From Steinernema hermaphroditum (lineage: Eukaryota; Nematoda; Chromadorea; Rhabditida; Steinernematidae): 64,000 nt of DNA. The translations under genes and the position numbers were made by a program. Where the stretch lies: assembly GCA_030435675.1 (NCBI GenBank), contig CM059621.1:7564001-7628000 (forward strand), in the 5' to 3' direction. Position 1 is the stretch's first letter; each line of letters starts with the position of its first letter. The notes under the pieces were generated by a model. It saw only the letters and a program-made list of their open reading frames with translations. It was not told where the DNA came from and made no database searches. Positions 34,177-45,257 of the stretch are shown here, piece after piece.

Positions 34177-35174
34177 ATGTCCTCTCAAAAGTTCGCTGGA
34201 AAAGTGGTCATCGTCACCGGCTCCAGCTCGGGCATTGGCCAGGGAATCGCGTTGCTTCTTGGCCAGCAAGGCGCCTCCGTCACCATCCACGGCCGATCGG
34301 TGGAAGGACTCCAGGTTCTGAGGGACCACAAAATCACCTATCTTCTTGTTTAGGAAACCGAGAGACTGATGATCGAGAATGGAGTCGACGCGGACAGGAT
34401 TCTGATTGTCCAGGGAGAGATCGAGAGCCCGAAGACGGCCGAGAAGCTCGTCGAAGAGACTTTGAAGAAGTTCGGGAAGATCGACGTTCTGGTAAAGTTC
34501 GATCGAAGCCGCCCACTGTAATCTTTCCATAGGTCAACAACGCTGGTCTCGGAACGAAAACGGGAACCGAGCAGGATTCAGAAGAGATGCTCGACTACAT
34601 TTTCGAAGTCAACTTGAAGAGGTAAGAAGTTCAAATCAGGCTAGTGTATCCTGTGTCTTGCAGCATTATTCGTCTGAACAAGATGGTTATACCCCATCTC
34701 GAGAAAACAAAGGGAAACATCGTCAACATCAGCAGCATCACGTCTCTCAAAGCCGTACAGAATGAATCGATTTTCTCTGTTATCCCCGGCTGTTTCAGTT
34801 CACCATCGACTCCTTCTACCCCATGTCCAAAGCCAGTCTTGATCACTACATGCGCCACATCGCGCCGACCCTCGGTCCCAAAGGAATTCGCATGAACAAC
34901 CTCAAGTAAGACCCACTTGCACGACCTTGTCACAGTCTCTTGATTAAGCCCCGGCCTCGTGCAGACGAACTTCTTCAATCGGTACGACGGCAAAGTGTCC
35001 TACGACGAGATAGCGGAGAGGTTCGTGACTAACGAAGTCCCACTCGGACGTGCAGGATCGGCCCGGGACATGGCCAACGCGGTGTCCTATCTGGCCAGCG
35101 ACGAAGCTTCCTATGTTACGGGAATCACGCTGGCCGTTGACGGAGGAGCCTTGCTGGGAAACCCTGGCAAATAG
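34177..35174 (+). CDS. Short-chain dehydrogenase, SDR copy 2
   Basis: About 262 residues. Exon 1 is 34177-34314; the last exon ends at 35174. Motifs: [16 protein letters not shown], catalytic FYPMSK (Tyr and Lys both kept), PGLV and AVDGG. Introns are 39-49 nt. Exon 1 is almost base-for-base the same as exon 1 of copy 4, while later exons have diverged much more, so the two form a pair with a homogenised 5' end. Copies 1 and 3 form the other pair. An oxidoreductase of the classical SDR fold; substrate unknown. The C terminus GGALLGNPGK fits the usual SDR end. Confidence 0.9.
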
Positions 35175-36112
35175 GCCGTTGTGTGCATAGGACAACCCTG
35201 TGGATTACGCGATTACACTGTATTTTATTGATTCGAGTGCTGTGGATTTTTAAAGGAAGTGAAATAGTTTTCGTTCAAGATATTCATGCCTAACGTTGGC
35301 GACTTTACCGCAACGCCCTGCATGCAGGGTGGTCCAGAAAAGTGCATCTATAGGGCGGGGCAAAAGTTCTTTCACCTTTTTTTTATAAAATGTTTTTTTG
35401 TGCATTCCTCTTCATTTGCCTTCGCGTTTCGTGTTCTAATATTAAGTTTCACTCCCGCTCTCTGCTTTCATGCTGCTACTCTAGGTTATTTCCATTATTT
35501 TCAATACTGTCTATGCGGGCCCTTGACGGCGCGATTTCGACGGGCCGGCAAGGAAAGAAAAATGTGCAAATCTGTAGGCTTCTGAAACTCAAAAAGCAAG
35601 ACGTCTCGAATGTGTTTAAACGTTTCAAGGAATGTGAAAGCGTTGACCAACGGCCCAGAAGTGAAAAACGCCGTTCAGCGTGCACAAACAAAAATAAACA
35701 CAAATCGAAATGATCCGAGGCTGTTTTGGCCAAAGAAGGATCAGCTTTTGAAAAAGGTCGCTAGAGGCCGAAGGAATCAGCGGAAGAAGCATCAAAAGAA
35801 TTCTGAAGGAAGGTCTGGAGCTTACACCTTACTAAAAAGTCGTTGCTGACATTTTGAGTGAGAAAACAGAGGCGAAACGGCTTGATAATTGTTAACGCAT
35901 GATGAGGCTGGTCGCAAACCGCCGATCCCGGAAATACCGGGCTCATAAATGAATAGCTTTGCACCCTGGAATCTATCGCAAATTGCTAGAACGAGCTCAT
36001 TCACGACAGAACCGAGACCTCTGCCGCCATGCACTGTGGTCTTTTCGTGCATCTGCATATTCTAAAATTTCAGGCCGTTATGATTATAACTACATAAATT
36101 TTCCTGAAAATA

Positions 36113-37049
36113 TTAGGTTGATGCAAAAGAAATGTCGATTTTTGTTAAAAAGAAAATTGATCATGAAAGTATAATAATCAAAAGCTGAACCCAAAAGACA
36201 TTCACCATTAGTATTCACGAGTTGTCGCCTATGTCCAAGAGAGTGAATGCCTTACTGAACGAATTCATAGTGGTTTGGACTTTAAAAAGTTTGTGACTCA
36301 AATTTTGACTTCCTCACATCTTTTGATTTTTTTTTCTGCCAAGGAGCACTGCATCGACAGGAATAAGTGATAGTCAGGTGGAGCGATGTCTGTGCTATAA
36401 GGCGGTCAAACAACTATCCTTGATATTGCGAAGGAGGATTCCAATCATAGTGATTGTTGTTGATTTTTTGTACATTTTGCCCCCTGATTTCCACTACCAT
36501 TTTCGGGCCATCTGACTACAACGACCCTTTTTTCACACCTATTGATCTTTCAAATGGCATACAAGCGTCTCATAGTGGTTGATTAATTAACGTTCACAAA
36601 CGCTGTCGTGAGTTCTCGAGCAGGTTGCCTTCGGATTCAGCTCAACAACCTCTTTTAATGCTGCGTCACCCAAAAATTTGGGACGTTTTCCATGTGCTTC
36701 GTCTTTAAAGCACTTATCTCCATCTCAGAATCGCTGAACCCACCACTCGCACATGCATTCGGATGGGACATCTTCTTCCAGCACTTAACACGGGCTACTG
36801 TGAAATTAGGCAGGAAACTTGCTTTGTTTGAAGTTGTGTGGTATGCAAATCCGCACTGGGCACTTTTTCTCGATCATGTTTAACGTAAAATTTTATTTTA
36901 ATTAGAAAGGGCCAGCGGGACGGAATATATATCAAACGATGCGCGAGTGCAAGCTCTACAAGAACTATTAATCATGTCATACAGAAACTTATTATAATGA
37001 AAGAAAGAACAAAATCAACATGATCGACATTTCTTTTGCATCAACCTAA
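36113..37049 (-). mobile_element. Mariner transposon copy, defective
   Basis: Perfect terminal inverted repeats of about 27 bp start TTAGGTTGATGCAAAAGAAA at 36113 and end at 37049. A TA duplication flanks both sides (36111-36112, 37050-37051). The ends are of the mariner type. At 937 bp it is shorter than a full mariner (about 1.3 kb). The minus strand carries transposase remains: an N-terminal piece near 36.7 kb (CFKDEAHGKRPKFLGDAALK) and the catalytic-domain end PPYSTDIAPPDYHLF near 36.4 kb, where Ala-Pro-Pro-Asp-Tyr matches the third catalytic Asp site. Frameshifts, stops and missing central sequence make it non-functional. It lies inside the Tc1-like relic, so it arrived later. Confidence 0.85.
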
Positions 37050-37129
37050 TAGGTCAATTCTATGCTAATTTGTGACACTTTTTGTGGCAGAAGGAGTCTT
37101 AAATGTCATTTCCATGAGCATGAGCAGGT

Positions 37130-37239
37130 GAGTCCGGTCGGAAAACGAAAGGAACCTACCGGTCTCTTGGATGGATGCTCGCAAAAATGAACTTCTGTCT
37201 TCAGACTTCTGCCTAGATGTCCTTTTTTGGGACACCCTG
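37130..37239 (-). repeat. Dispersed transposon-end repeat, copy 3
   Basis: On the minus strand it reads CAGGGTGTCCCAAAAAAGGA, then a CATCTAGGCAGA block, then AGAGACCGGTAGG and CCGACCGG. It shares block order with 8474-8600 and 42560-42690. It doubles as the putative right end of the Tc1-like relic. Confidence 0.5.
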
Positions 37240-38961
37240 TATAACCGTAGAACCGACGGGTCCGCTGGTCTGTGTCTGTTTTTCTGTCTGCAGAAAGCAG
37301 CAAGAGGAACTAAACCCGACACCGCCCGATTACAAACGGATCACGTTCACAATGAACCACACCTACAGTTGTGATGTGCCGCTCCATTAACATTGCATGT
37401 CTCTGGGTATCTAGGCCTTGTGTTTCTTTTCCATTTTCCAACTACTCCGTAATGATCAGGATATTTTTCGACGATACCGATTCGTTTCGAAAGGCACAAG
37501 CGACAGTCAAATAGAGCTCGGGGAGCTCTGTGTTAGCAGTAAAATAGGATATGAACAAGAGACCACTTTCAAAAAATGTTGTATGAGTCGAACTATTGTG
37601 CCTTCTTTTATTCGAACTTCGGAATTTGAATTTACCGAACCGAAGATGCAACACGGCACTCCGTTCGCTGTGCTTCACCATGTGTACCCCCATTTCAATG
37701 AACTAACTCGATGGTTCACTTTCTGTCAAAGGTCGAGCCACTGCATCAACTGAAAGTACGATTCCGATCGCTTTCCGCGAAAGTGTCGCGGCGATTCTGT
37801 GCAAACATCCTTTAGGGAGAATGTTGTTTGTTTCTGTGATAAGACCGATTCCTTGTGTGGATCACTCAGTTGGCCTTAGTGCACAACCCAAAAGAGTATA
37901 ATTTGCCCCTGTTTGTCTCTTTGTGCCTCATCCTTTGGCTGAGCATTACAGCTCTTTCCGAAAATAGAGGCCCGCTAGGTTCTCACCGCGAATCAACAAC
38001 ACAAAACAACATCTTGGAACATCTGATTCAGAGAGAGCGAGAGAGAGCGAATGATCTTTGATCGAAGTCGATCAAAATATCAAGATACAAAGTACAAAAC
38101 GGGCACAAAGTAGAAAGTCGTCACAAAATACAGAATCAGCACAAGGTACCGAACATGGCAAGAGATCTCATTTTATGAACCTGATCGATACAGAAAACAC
38201 AAGTTGTAGAATCATAAAAATATGTATCCATTTGAATTTGAAAATCCGCCAAACAGGACTATTATTGGACTGCGCTCTCAATCGGCATTGTAAATGGATG
38301 GACCAATAATGCATAAAAGAAAAGATATTGCTTTCCTCGAAGTTTGACATTCCTAGGGTAGCCAAGAGTGCTTCCTAATCGCTGGCAGCCTTTCGAGTCC
38401 AGTTCGCGACGATATCCGAGAAGAGCGATCCGTGGACCATCAGTGCATCGGAGAGTCTAAGAGACTGAATCCAGTCGAGGTGCGGCTGTGGGACACAGCG
38501 AACGGAGCGGAAACCATCTTCAGCCAACAGCGCATGAGATGCGAACATCGAAGAGGGTTCACTAAAGTTGCCTCCGAAAATGGGAAACCTTCCGAAATGT
38601 TCAATGGAACCGTCACTTTGTGCCCATATGAGTGTAGGAGTGTATTTTGTACACAAAGTGTCCCGCTCGAACACCTGAAGCTCTACTCGAAGAGGGCGGA
38701 GCTTCAGGGGCGTCACGTCACGAGGCCGCTTGGAAGACCAAATGCGCCTGATAAAAGAAGCCTGTTACCGATACCTTAACATCTTAGGATCGGTACAGTC
38801 GGTCGCACTCAAGTGAAACGTCTCCCGGCCATTCATACTCATCTATTTGACAAATCCCATTTATCAAGACTCGATTAACTGTCATACTTTACTTTGACAG
38901 CGCCTGTCGTCTCACCATTTAACGACACCTTTTCCTCTGCTTATTTTGGGTTCTCTTTCAG

Positions 38962-40015
38962 ATGGCTTCGCAAAAGTACGCCGGCAAGGTTGTCATCGTG
39001 ACGGGATCGAGCTCTGGCATCGGTCAGGCTACCGCCCTCCTTCTGGCGCAGCAGGGCGCCTCTGTGACCATTCACGGTCGTTCCCTGGCGGGACTCAAAG
39101 TAAACACTGATGTACTGTAATGTCCTACAAGGAAACGTCTAGGAGACAGAGAAGCTTCTCATCGACAATGGAATTAGCCCCCAAAAGATCCATGTCGTCC
39201 AAGGAGACATCGTCAACACCGAAACCGAGGAGAAGCTCATCAACGAAACGGTCGAGAAGTTCGGAAAACTCGACGTTTTGGTGAGTTTTCCTTGTGGGAG
39301 ATAGACCTTATCAACTTGGACATAAAGGTCAACAACGCAGGAGTCGTGGCGAAACCCGGAACCGACCCTGAGGCCGAAGAGAATTTGGATTTCATTTTTG
39401 ACGTCAACTTGAAGAGGTAGGATGACCATAAAAGGGCTGGATCACAATGCGCTCTTTCAGTGCCATCCGTCTCATCAAACTTGCGACTCCGCACCTCGAA
39501 AAGACACGTGGAAACATAGTCAATGTCAGCAGCGTTGCTGCTATCAAACCGGTTCTCATAGATTCATCTGAATTTCTCTAAGGTTATGTTTAGTTCCTGG
39601 AAGTATCGTACTCCATGTCAAAGGCCAGTCTCGATCACTATATGAGAATCAAGACGCCCGTGCTGGCTCAGAAGGGAATCCGAATCAACAACATGAAGTA
39701 AGAGTGTCATCTCTCTTCATTTAAGCAAATCTGTTGTAGCTCTGGACTCGTGTTCACCAACATCGTCAGCCGCACGGGGTGCCCCCAAGAAGCGTTCGAA
39801 GAGGTTAGCCCCCCTCTCCCCCATTTGCCACTGACCAAGCGGTTTAGCATGCGAAGACGATGATCGAGCGGCAAATTCCCCTTGGACGTCCAGGAACCTG
39901 CCTCGAGATGGCGAACGCCATTTCGTTTTTGGGAAGCGACGAAGCTTCGTATGTGACGGGAACGACGATGGTGTGCGACGGCGGCCATGTCATCGGGAAC
40001 GATGCCCGAGCCTGA
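38962..40015 (+). CDS. Short-chain dehydrogenase, SDR copy 3
   Basis: About 265 residues, same exon plan as copy 1. Motifs: [16 protein letters not shown], catalytic YSMSK. The start follows TTCTCTTTCAG directly. Exon 3 with the intron before it is nearly identical to copy 1 at the DNA level, and so is most of intron 1. The C-terminal part differs: the usual VVDGG is VCDGG here and the end is short (GNDARA), and SYLAS has become SFLGS. These changes lie near the substrate and oligomer side, so specificity may differ from copy 1. NAD(P)-dependent oxidoreductase; substrate unknown. Confidence 0.88.
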
Positions 40016-40848
40016 GTGACGCTGAGGGTTGGGGACAGAAGCAGGATAAGATGTATAGTATATCATCGCTGTCAGATCAGATTTTGTGCATAAATTTTTA
40101 CAAGAGATACATGATGAGCGGACCTCCTACCTACATCGCACTCAATTCCTAAAGGCCCTCTCATACTTTTGTTCCGCGCGCGGGGAATATTCCGCCGAGT
40201 ATGACCAGGCCTTAAAAGAAAACGGAGAGACTCTTTGTCGTACCACAGCTTTTAAATAAAAAAGTACAGCTGTACAGGGTGTTCAACCTGGTTTATTAAA
40301 CCTTTATACAGCATGAGCTATAAATGTTGTTTTTTTTCATTCAGAGGGGAGTGGAGACCGGCCGGATGGTCACGTAGACATGTCTCACATGAAGTTGTCT
40401 ATGTGTCTATCCAGGATTTCGACCACTCGTATTTTGTGAGGGAGGGAGACCGGTGGCACGGGCTCAAATAGACAGACTTTCTGTTTCGCTAGCTACAGCA
40501 AGATCGCCTAAAGTTTCATAAGTTAAAACAGTTAAAAAGTTTAAAAATGATGAAAGATATAGTTGACCATCCACATGAACGTTAACGGGTATGCAGGCGC
40601 TTAAAATTAATTATCTCCCTACAGCTATTTACGTAAAGCAAACATCTAAAATAACATCCTGAAATCCTCGAAAACAAAAGACATCAAGCCATTTAAAACA
40701 GCAGTCAGCCCAACATTAGCTCTGTGAGTGCTGACTCAACGCGTTTGTGTTCTTCTTGTGGCGCACAGCCGAATATCGCGTCGCATCGATCAATAGACGA
40801 TCATTGTCGTCTACTTCAGTCACACTTTCGCGTGTTTTTCCCCTGAAG
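40016..40848. other. Intergenic with SL1-like / transposon-end motif
   Basis: Contains GTACAGCTGTAC, a 12-bp palindrome at 40264-40275, followed by GGGTGTTCAACCTGG and TTTATTAAACC (to 40302), which resembles the 8729-8750 motif. Otherwise no gene; the copy 4 promoter should be in the last 150 bases. Confidence 0.45.
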
Positions 40849-41876
40849 ATGTCTTCTCAAAAGTTCGCTGGAAAAGTGGTCATCGTCACCGGCTCCAGCT
40901 CGGGCATTGGCCAGGGAATAGCGTTGCTTCTTGGCCAGCAAGGCGCCTCCGTCACCATCCACGGCCGATCGGTGGAAGGACTCCAGGTGCCCTCTGAAAT
41001 ATGTATCGATCGAAAGGAAGAGACCATTTTAGGAAACGGAGAAGTTGTTGACTGAGAATGGAGTCGAATCCGAACGGATTCTGGTGGTCCAGGGAGACAT
41101 CGAGGACCCCAAAACGGCGCAAAAGCTACTGGAAGAGACACTGGAAAAGTTCGGGAAGATCGATGTGTTGGTATGAGGGAAATAATTCTCTGAAACCAGG
41201 GGACGTTTAGGTGAATAACGCTGGAACAGGAGCCAAACCGAATACGGACATTAACTCTGAAGAGAATTTGGATTTCGTTTTCGACGTTAACTTCAAGAGG
41301 TGAGCAGCATATTCAAATCATAAATAAAAAGTCAATGAGTCAAAAAAGCCTAATCCATACACTTTGTTCCTACAGCGTGGTTCGTCTGAACAAACTAATG
41401 ATTCCTGAGCTCGAGAAAACGAAAGGAAACATCGTCAACATCAGCAGCATCGATGCTCTCCAAGCCGTAAGCTGTCCCTTCACTCTCCGATCGAACATAG
41501 TCCCTAGCATCAAGAGTACTCCTACTATGCGGTGTCGAAGTGCAGCCTCGACCACTACATGAGGCACCTGGCCCCTTCTCTAGGACGCAAAGGCGTCCGC
41601 ATAAACAATGTCAAGTAGGTGTGAATCGTTTCCTACATGCCTGAGTACATGTTCAGCCCTGGCCTCATTCTGACGAACCTCGTGAAGCGAATGGGAGTCG
41701 ATGACGCCACTTTCGAGCAGCTGGTGAACGACTTTGTCAAGAAGGACGTTCCCCTCGGACGGACTGGGACCCCTGAAGACATCGCGCAGGCAGTGTCCTA
41801 CTTGGCCAGCAGCGACGCCTCCTATGTGACTGGGACGACCCTGGTTGTGGACGGAGGGGCGCTTGTGAATTACTGA
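40849..41876 (+). CDS. Short-chain dehydrogenase, SDR copy 4
   Basis: About 262 residues; exon 1 is 40849-40986, stop at 41874-41876. Motifs: [16 protein letters not shown], catalytic YYAVSK, PGLI and VVDGG. Introns are 40-60 nt. Exon 1 is nearly the same as copy 2 exon 1, whereas the last exon is its own ([17 protein letters not shown]). The C terminus ends GGALVNY, shorter than in the others. It is the last gene of the cluster and faces the 3' end of the serine-rich protein gene 76 bases away. Oxidoreductase of classical SDR type; substrate unknown. Confidence 0.9.
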
Positions 41877-41951
41877 ATTAAAGGGAAGGAAAGGTTTAGT
41901 GGCCAAAATACAAGATTCGACAGGAAATATCATTTTTGTACAAGAAATCGG

Positions 41952-44153
41952 TTAATCACGGTAGATCGGGTTCTCCACGATGTAGATCTCGGAAGTGTCG
42001 TAGGAGTTCTCACGACGAACGTTCGATCGGGAATGTCTCTCGGAGTAGTAGTCCTCAGAAGGTCGTCTTTCAAAGGTGGGCCGTGGAGACCGATGCGATT
42101 CGCCGAGTTCCTCTGTGTAATAGAGCGTGTTTCTGTCGTCGTTTCTGCAAGATCGCCATCAGATTCGTCTTCCACAGATTCATCAACCTGTAGAAGGTGT
42201 CCTGGTTTCCACTCTCGTTCCGCGAACGTCTTCCAGATGCTCCTCTCGGAGAAGAAAGGGGAAGCGCGCCCGGCACTGTAAGATGCGTCTGCTGCACGGG
42301 GACGTAGGTGACCGTCTCCACGTAAGGACTGACGGGACGCCCGTCGTGGATGCTGACGAGGCGACTCTTCTTGATCACTCTCTTCATGGGCACGCCCTGA
42401 GAGTCCACTGAAGTTCGACTGGCGCGGCTGGAGACGTTGGAACGCGGGCTGAGGGGCGCGTTGGAGGAGCGATCGGAGCGTGGACTCATCTGGAAGGAGA
42501 CCGAACGAGGAGACGCCGCTTCTGAAATGGATTGATATACCATGATGCATGGGATGCCATTTGCGGGATCATGCAAACAGAGAGATCGGTCGGTAACCGA
42601 AGAAGAACAAACGAAACCGACCGGTCTTGGAATTTGAATGGCTTCTGCTAAAGTAAACCTTTGTCTAAGTGCCCTTTTTGGGAAACACAGTACTAGGAAA
42701 TGTGGCAAGATGTGGCGAATTCCCAGATTTTATGTGTTTTACTATCGTGCTACGTAGTTCATTGAAACATTACATCTGTAGATGTTTACACTGGAATAGT
42801 CTTTGGGGAAAAACCGATGTTTTATTCTAAACCAACTCAAGCCTCTTACTGTCAGTTTCGTCTCAATTATCCAAGCGCCCGAGCTCTCCGAAACTTGTTT
42901 TGTTTTGACTCCTTTGTCATTATGCTTTGCGTGACAGCGATCGACAAACTTTAAACTGACCATTGAACGAGGACATCGATCTGGGGCTCTGGCTCGACAG
43001 CGACTTCTGTTTGCGCACATCTATGCGCGGAATGTGGAGCGGCAGGGCGTCCATGCCACCGACGGGTCGAAGCAGATTCCCGTGGCCGCCACCGGCTGCG
43101 CCGACGGGTCCGATGGGGAGCACCGGAGTCACTGGTCTCACAGGGTCCTTTGGCTGAAAGCGCCATCTAAGCTCCGATGGCAAAAGGGGAGCTTACTTCT
43201 CGCTCGATCTTCACGACGATCTCTCCGTTCTCGTCACGACCGAACGTCTTCCGTTCGGTGTAGGTGTTGCTCGAGAACTGGCGCTGGGGCTACAAAGAAA
43301 CGGTGAAGTGGACGTTTTTGAGGGAAGAGGACACTTTCGAGGAGTGGGAAGCGGGTACGTCGTGACTGTGACTTTGGCCATAAGAGCTCAGATAGCTATG
43401 CTTCTCCTGGATTGAAAAACTGGAAAAATGAAAAGAAGGAAAATCAAGGGTAACTGAAAAATAATGATTTATGTCGTTCTCGAATCGAGCGGTCGATCAA
43501 ACAAATCGACCCATGCAGTCGAAATCCAAATGAAAATTCAGGTGCTTGGGTTTTCTATAGTGTCAGGACTTTTAAATTTTTGGAAGAAGGAGACAAAGCA
43601 CCACACTAGGTGCGCGACGATCAAGAATAAAATCCCACAAAATAGAATCCGTGTTCATCGTAGCCTTTTAGTGGTTTGAAATGGATCTCCTCTTTTGTTG
43701 AGATTCGCGATCATTGTATGCGCCTGTGTTTGCTCAAAACGTTGACTATTGATTTAATAATCGAGCAGTCGAGAACGTAATGTAGTATATGTGATGCTTT
43801 TTCTCAGGAGAGGTACATAAACGAAAGCGTGTCAAAGTAAAAAAAAACGCAAAGCAAACTCAATGAAACACCAGTGAATCAAAGAATCATTCACTTTTAA
43901 AAAGCTTTTAGAACCAATTAAAAAAACCCAATTACATTTTCCAACCTCTTTTCCCCCACAAACGTCACTTCGTATCTTAACCAACCTCGCTGTAAGGAGT
44001 TCCACTGACGTTCCTCTCAAAACTCTCTATGGTATGCGATTCTTCGGTGCCGATTTTCTGAAATCCGCGTTCACATACAATAGTAAAAAGTCCCACCTTG
44101 AATCCATTTCTGCTGTTGGCAGCGGAAGTGCGTCCCGAGCGAACCGACGACAT
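41952..44153 (-). CDS. Serine/arginine-rich cytoplasmic protein, unknown
   Basis: Seven exons (44153-44097, 44057-43986, 43406-43335, 43289-43197, 43153-42961, 42521-42188, 42144-41952) with consistent phases give 337 residues. It opens MSSVRSGRTSAANSRNGFK. A conserved-looking module TYTERKTFGRDENGEIVVK lies near residues 75-93. A Pro/Gly stretch (about 98-130) follows, then many SPRS-type sites (SQSPRS, QMSPRS, LSPRS, SSPRG), a VSPYVETVTYVPVQQ segment, and a Tyr/Arg-rich tail ending ENPIYRD. There is no signal peptide or membrane span. The repeated Ser-Pro sites suggest a heavily phosphorylated scaffold or cytoskeletal protein; this is inference. I do not recognise a family. Confidence 0.65.
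42560..42690 (-). repeat. Dispersed transposon-end repeat, copy 2
   Basis: Minus strand: TGTGTTTCCCAAAAAGGGCA, then CTTAGACAAAG, AAGCCATT, and AAGACCGGTCGGTTTCG. It shares block order with copies at 8474 and 37130. It lies in the 439-nt intron between exons 5 and 6 of the serine-rich protein gene. Confidence 0.5.
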
Positions 44154-44301
44154 TTCGGAGAAAGAGGCGACTGCCGCGCGGATCGGCCGTTTTTCGACAA
44201 ACAGTCAATGTTTGTGCGCCGACTGTTTGTCTTCGGGCACACGCGCCTTCGGAAACTGCGCGGAAGAGGAGAAGTGGCGGAGGGGGGGAGACCGGTAATT
44301 A

Positions 44302-44470
44302 TCACTCGGGAGTAAATCCGATGCGCAAGCAGGTAAGGTTGTTGAGGTACTTGGTGGGCAGGAAGTGATCGGAGAGGTGTCCGACGAGTTCAGGACACGG
44401 CAGGGAAGCGGGGACCGGTTTGGACCAGCTGTGGAAGTTCAGTTCGAGTGCACGAAGGTCTCTATTGGGG
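44302..44470 (-). CDS. Last exon of an LRR/F-box-type gene (partial)
   Basis: A 169-nt exon after a CTTAG acceptor encodes RDLRALELNFHSWSKPVPAS, then LPCPELVGHLSDHFLPTKYL and ends LTCLRIGFTPE before TGA. The Leu spacing fits a leucine-rich-repeat end like that of the F-box gene at 19-27 kb. I could not find the upstream exons in 44.5-45 kb, so this is either a fragment or the end of a gene whose other exons are not recognised. It lies 149 nt upstream of the serine-rich protein start. Confidence 0.4.
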
Positions 44471-44865
44471 CTAAGTTTGTCGTAATCAAGGAGAGATGAG
44501 AGATTTGTACTTGAGTGGAATCATGCGCATGTTGATCTAATGCATCTAACAGTGATGCAAGCTCTCCTATCGAAGAAGAACATGGCCTTACCAGATTTTA
44601 TTTTATTCACAAACGCATTACCTAGTTCTTGTTTTTCACAAGAGAGGCGATTCTCTCCCATTCATTTCATTTTCATTTGCTCTTGAATCAATGGGGTCTT
44701 TCATTTGTGTCCCCAGCGATCGGTCGGGTCGTCCACTCGCTCTCTCTCTGAGGCTGTCTGAGGCGAATGAGTTGAGTAAGAGGTCGTTCTCGATTGTCAT
44801 TGCGGACGCAATGATCGCCCCGGCTCCCAGAAGGCCTGGAACACCAGGAAGCCGTAGTTCCACCG

Positions 44866-44965
44866 TCTTGCCAAGAAGACCGTCACAACCGCCCGACTCC
44901 ACTCGCGCGGCCAGAGAAGCCGAAGAAGCGTTGCAACTCCGACGTCTGCGCTGCCAGCTGAAGAT
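44866..44965. repeat. Dispersed repeat pair, copy 1
   Basis: About 100 bp, about 80% identical by eye to 56565-56662 in the same orientation. Shared blocks include GAAGCCGAAGAA and GCAACTCCGA. Coding-like frames run through both on each strand, so this could be a piece of an old gene family. Confidence 0.55.
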
Positions 44966-45131
44966 TCAAGCGACTTGATTCAAGCTCTTCGCCACTTCAA
45001 CGCCCGCGCATACTAGTGGGACCACTGATCGTTCTTCTCGGATGCCATCTTCAGCCGAAGCCAGAGGAAAATCAGCGACTACGGTGTGATTAGTGCCTTT
45101 TTGTGCATATGTGACGTCTCGTAAGGTGTAA

Positions 45132-45257
45132 GCCTTCGATACGAGAAGATAAACTCGTAAAAAACTCGTAAACTTGAATCAATGACATTCAATGGAATCA
45201 AATCTTGAATCGAATCATCGTGCAAGTTTAACGAGTTCAGCCTGGCGTATCGAAGGC
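45132..45257. repeat. Imperfect hairpin, 126 bp
   Basis: GCCTTCGATACG at 45132-45143 is the exact reverse complement of 45246-45257. Inside, AACTCGTAAACTTG pairs with CAAGTTTAACGAGTT with one extra base. It may be a small MITE-like element. Confidence 0.65.

Larger units (their letters stand above)
35325..37239 (+). mobile_element. Tc1-like transposon relic (putative limits)
   Basis: The left edge CAGGGTGGTCCAGAAAAG and the right edge, which reads CAGGGTGTCCCAAAAAAG on the other strand, match at about 15 of 18 positions, so they may be terminal repeats. Inside, on the plus strand, is a decayed transposase N-terminal half: VSNVFKRFKECESVDQRPRS (about 35600-35660), then GISGRSIKRILKEGLELTPY (35775-35835) followed by a stop, then more broken sequence. 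These match the helix-turn-helix and linker region of Tc1-family transposases. The reading frame has shifts and stops, so the copy is dead. If the mariner insert is removed, about 1 kb remains. The left edge lacks the expected TA; the right limit is tentative. Confidence 0.5.
35175..38961. other. Transposon-rich spacer inside SDR cluster
   Basis: 3.8 kb between SDR copies 2 and 3. It contains the Tc1-like relic and the mariner copy annotated separately. A minus-strand frame at 38375-38716 (113 codons, protein-like, ending NWTRKAASD) overlaps an open plus frame and has no splice support. Low-complexity AGAGAGCG and ACAAAGTA-type repeats occur at 38030-38150. Confidence 0.5.

Noticed and set aside
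41930..42708. Two long overlapping minus frames (over 200 codons each)
   Set aside because: One is the true exon 6 frame read through an intron at both ends; the other is its shifted shadow. The spliced seven-exon model explains both.
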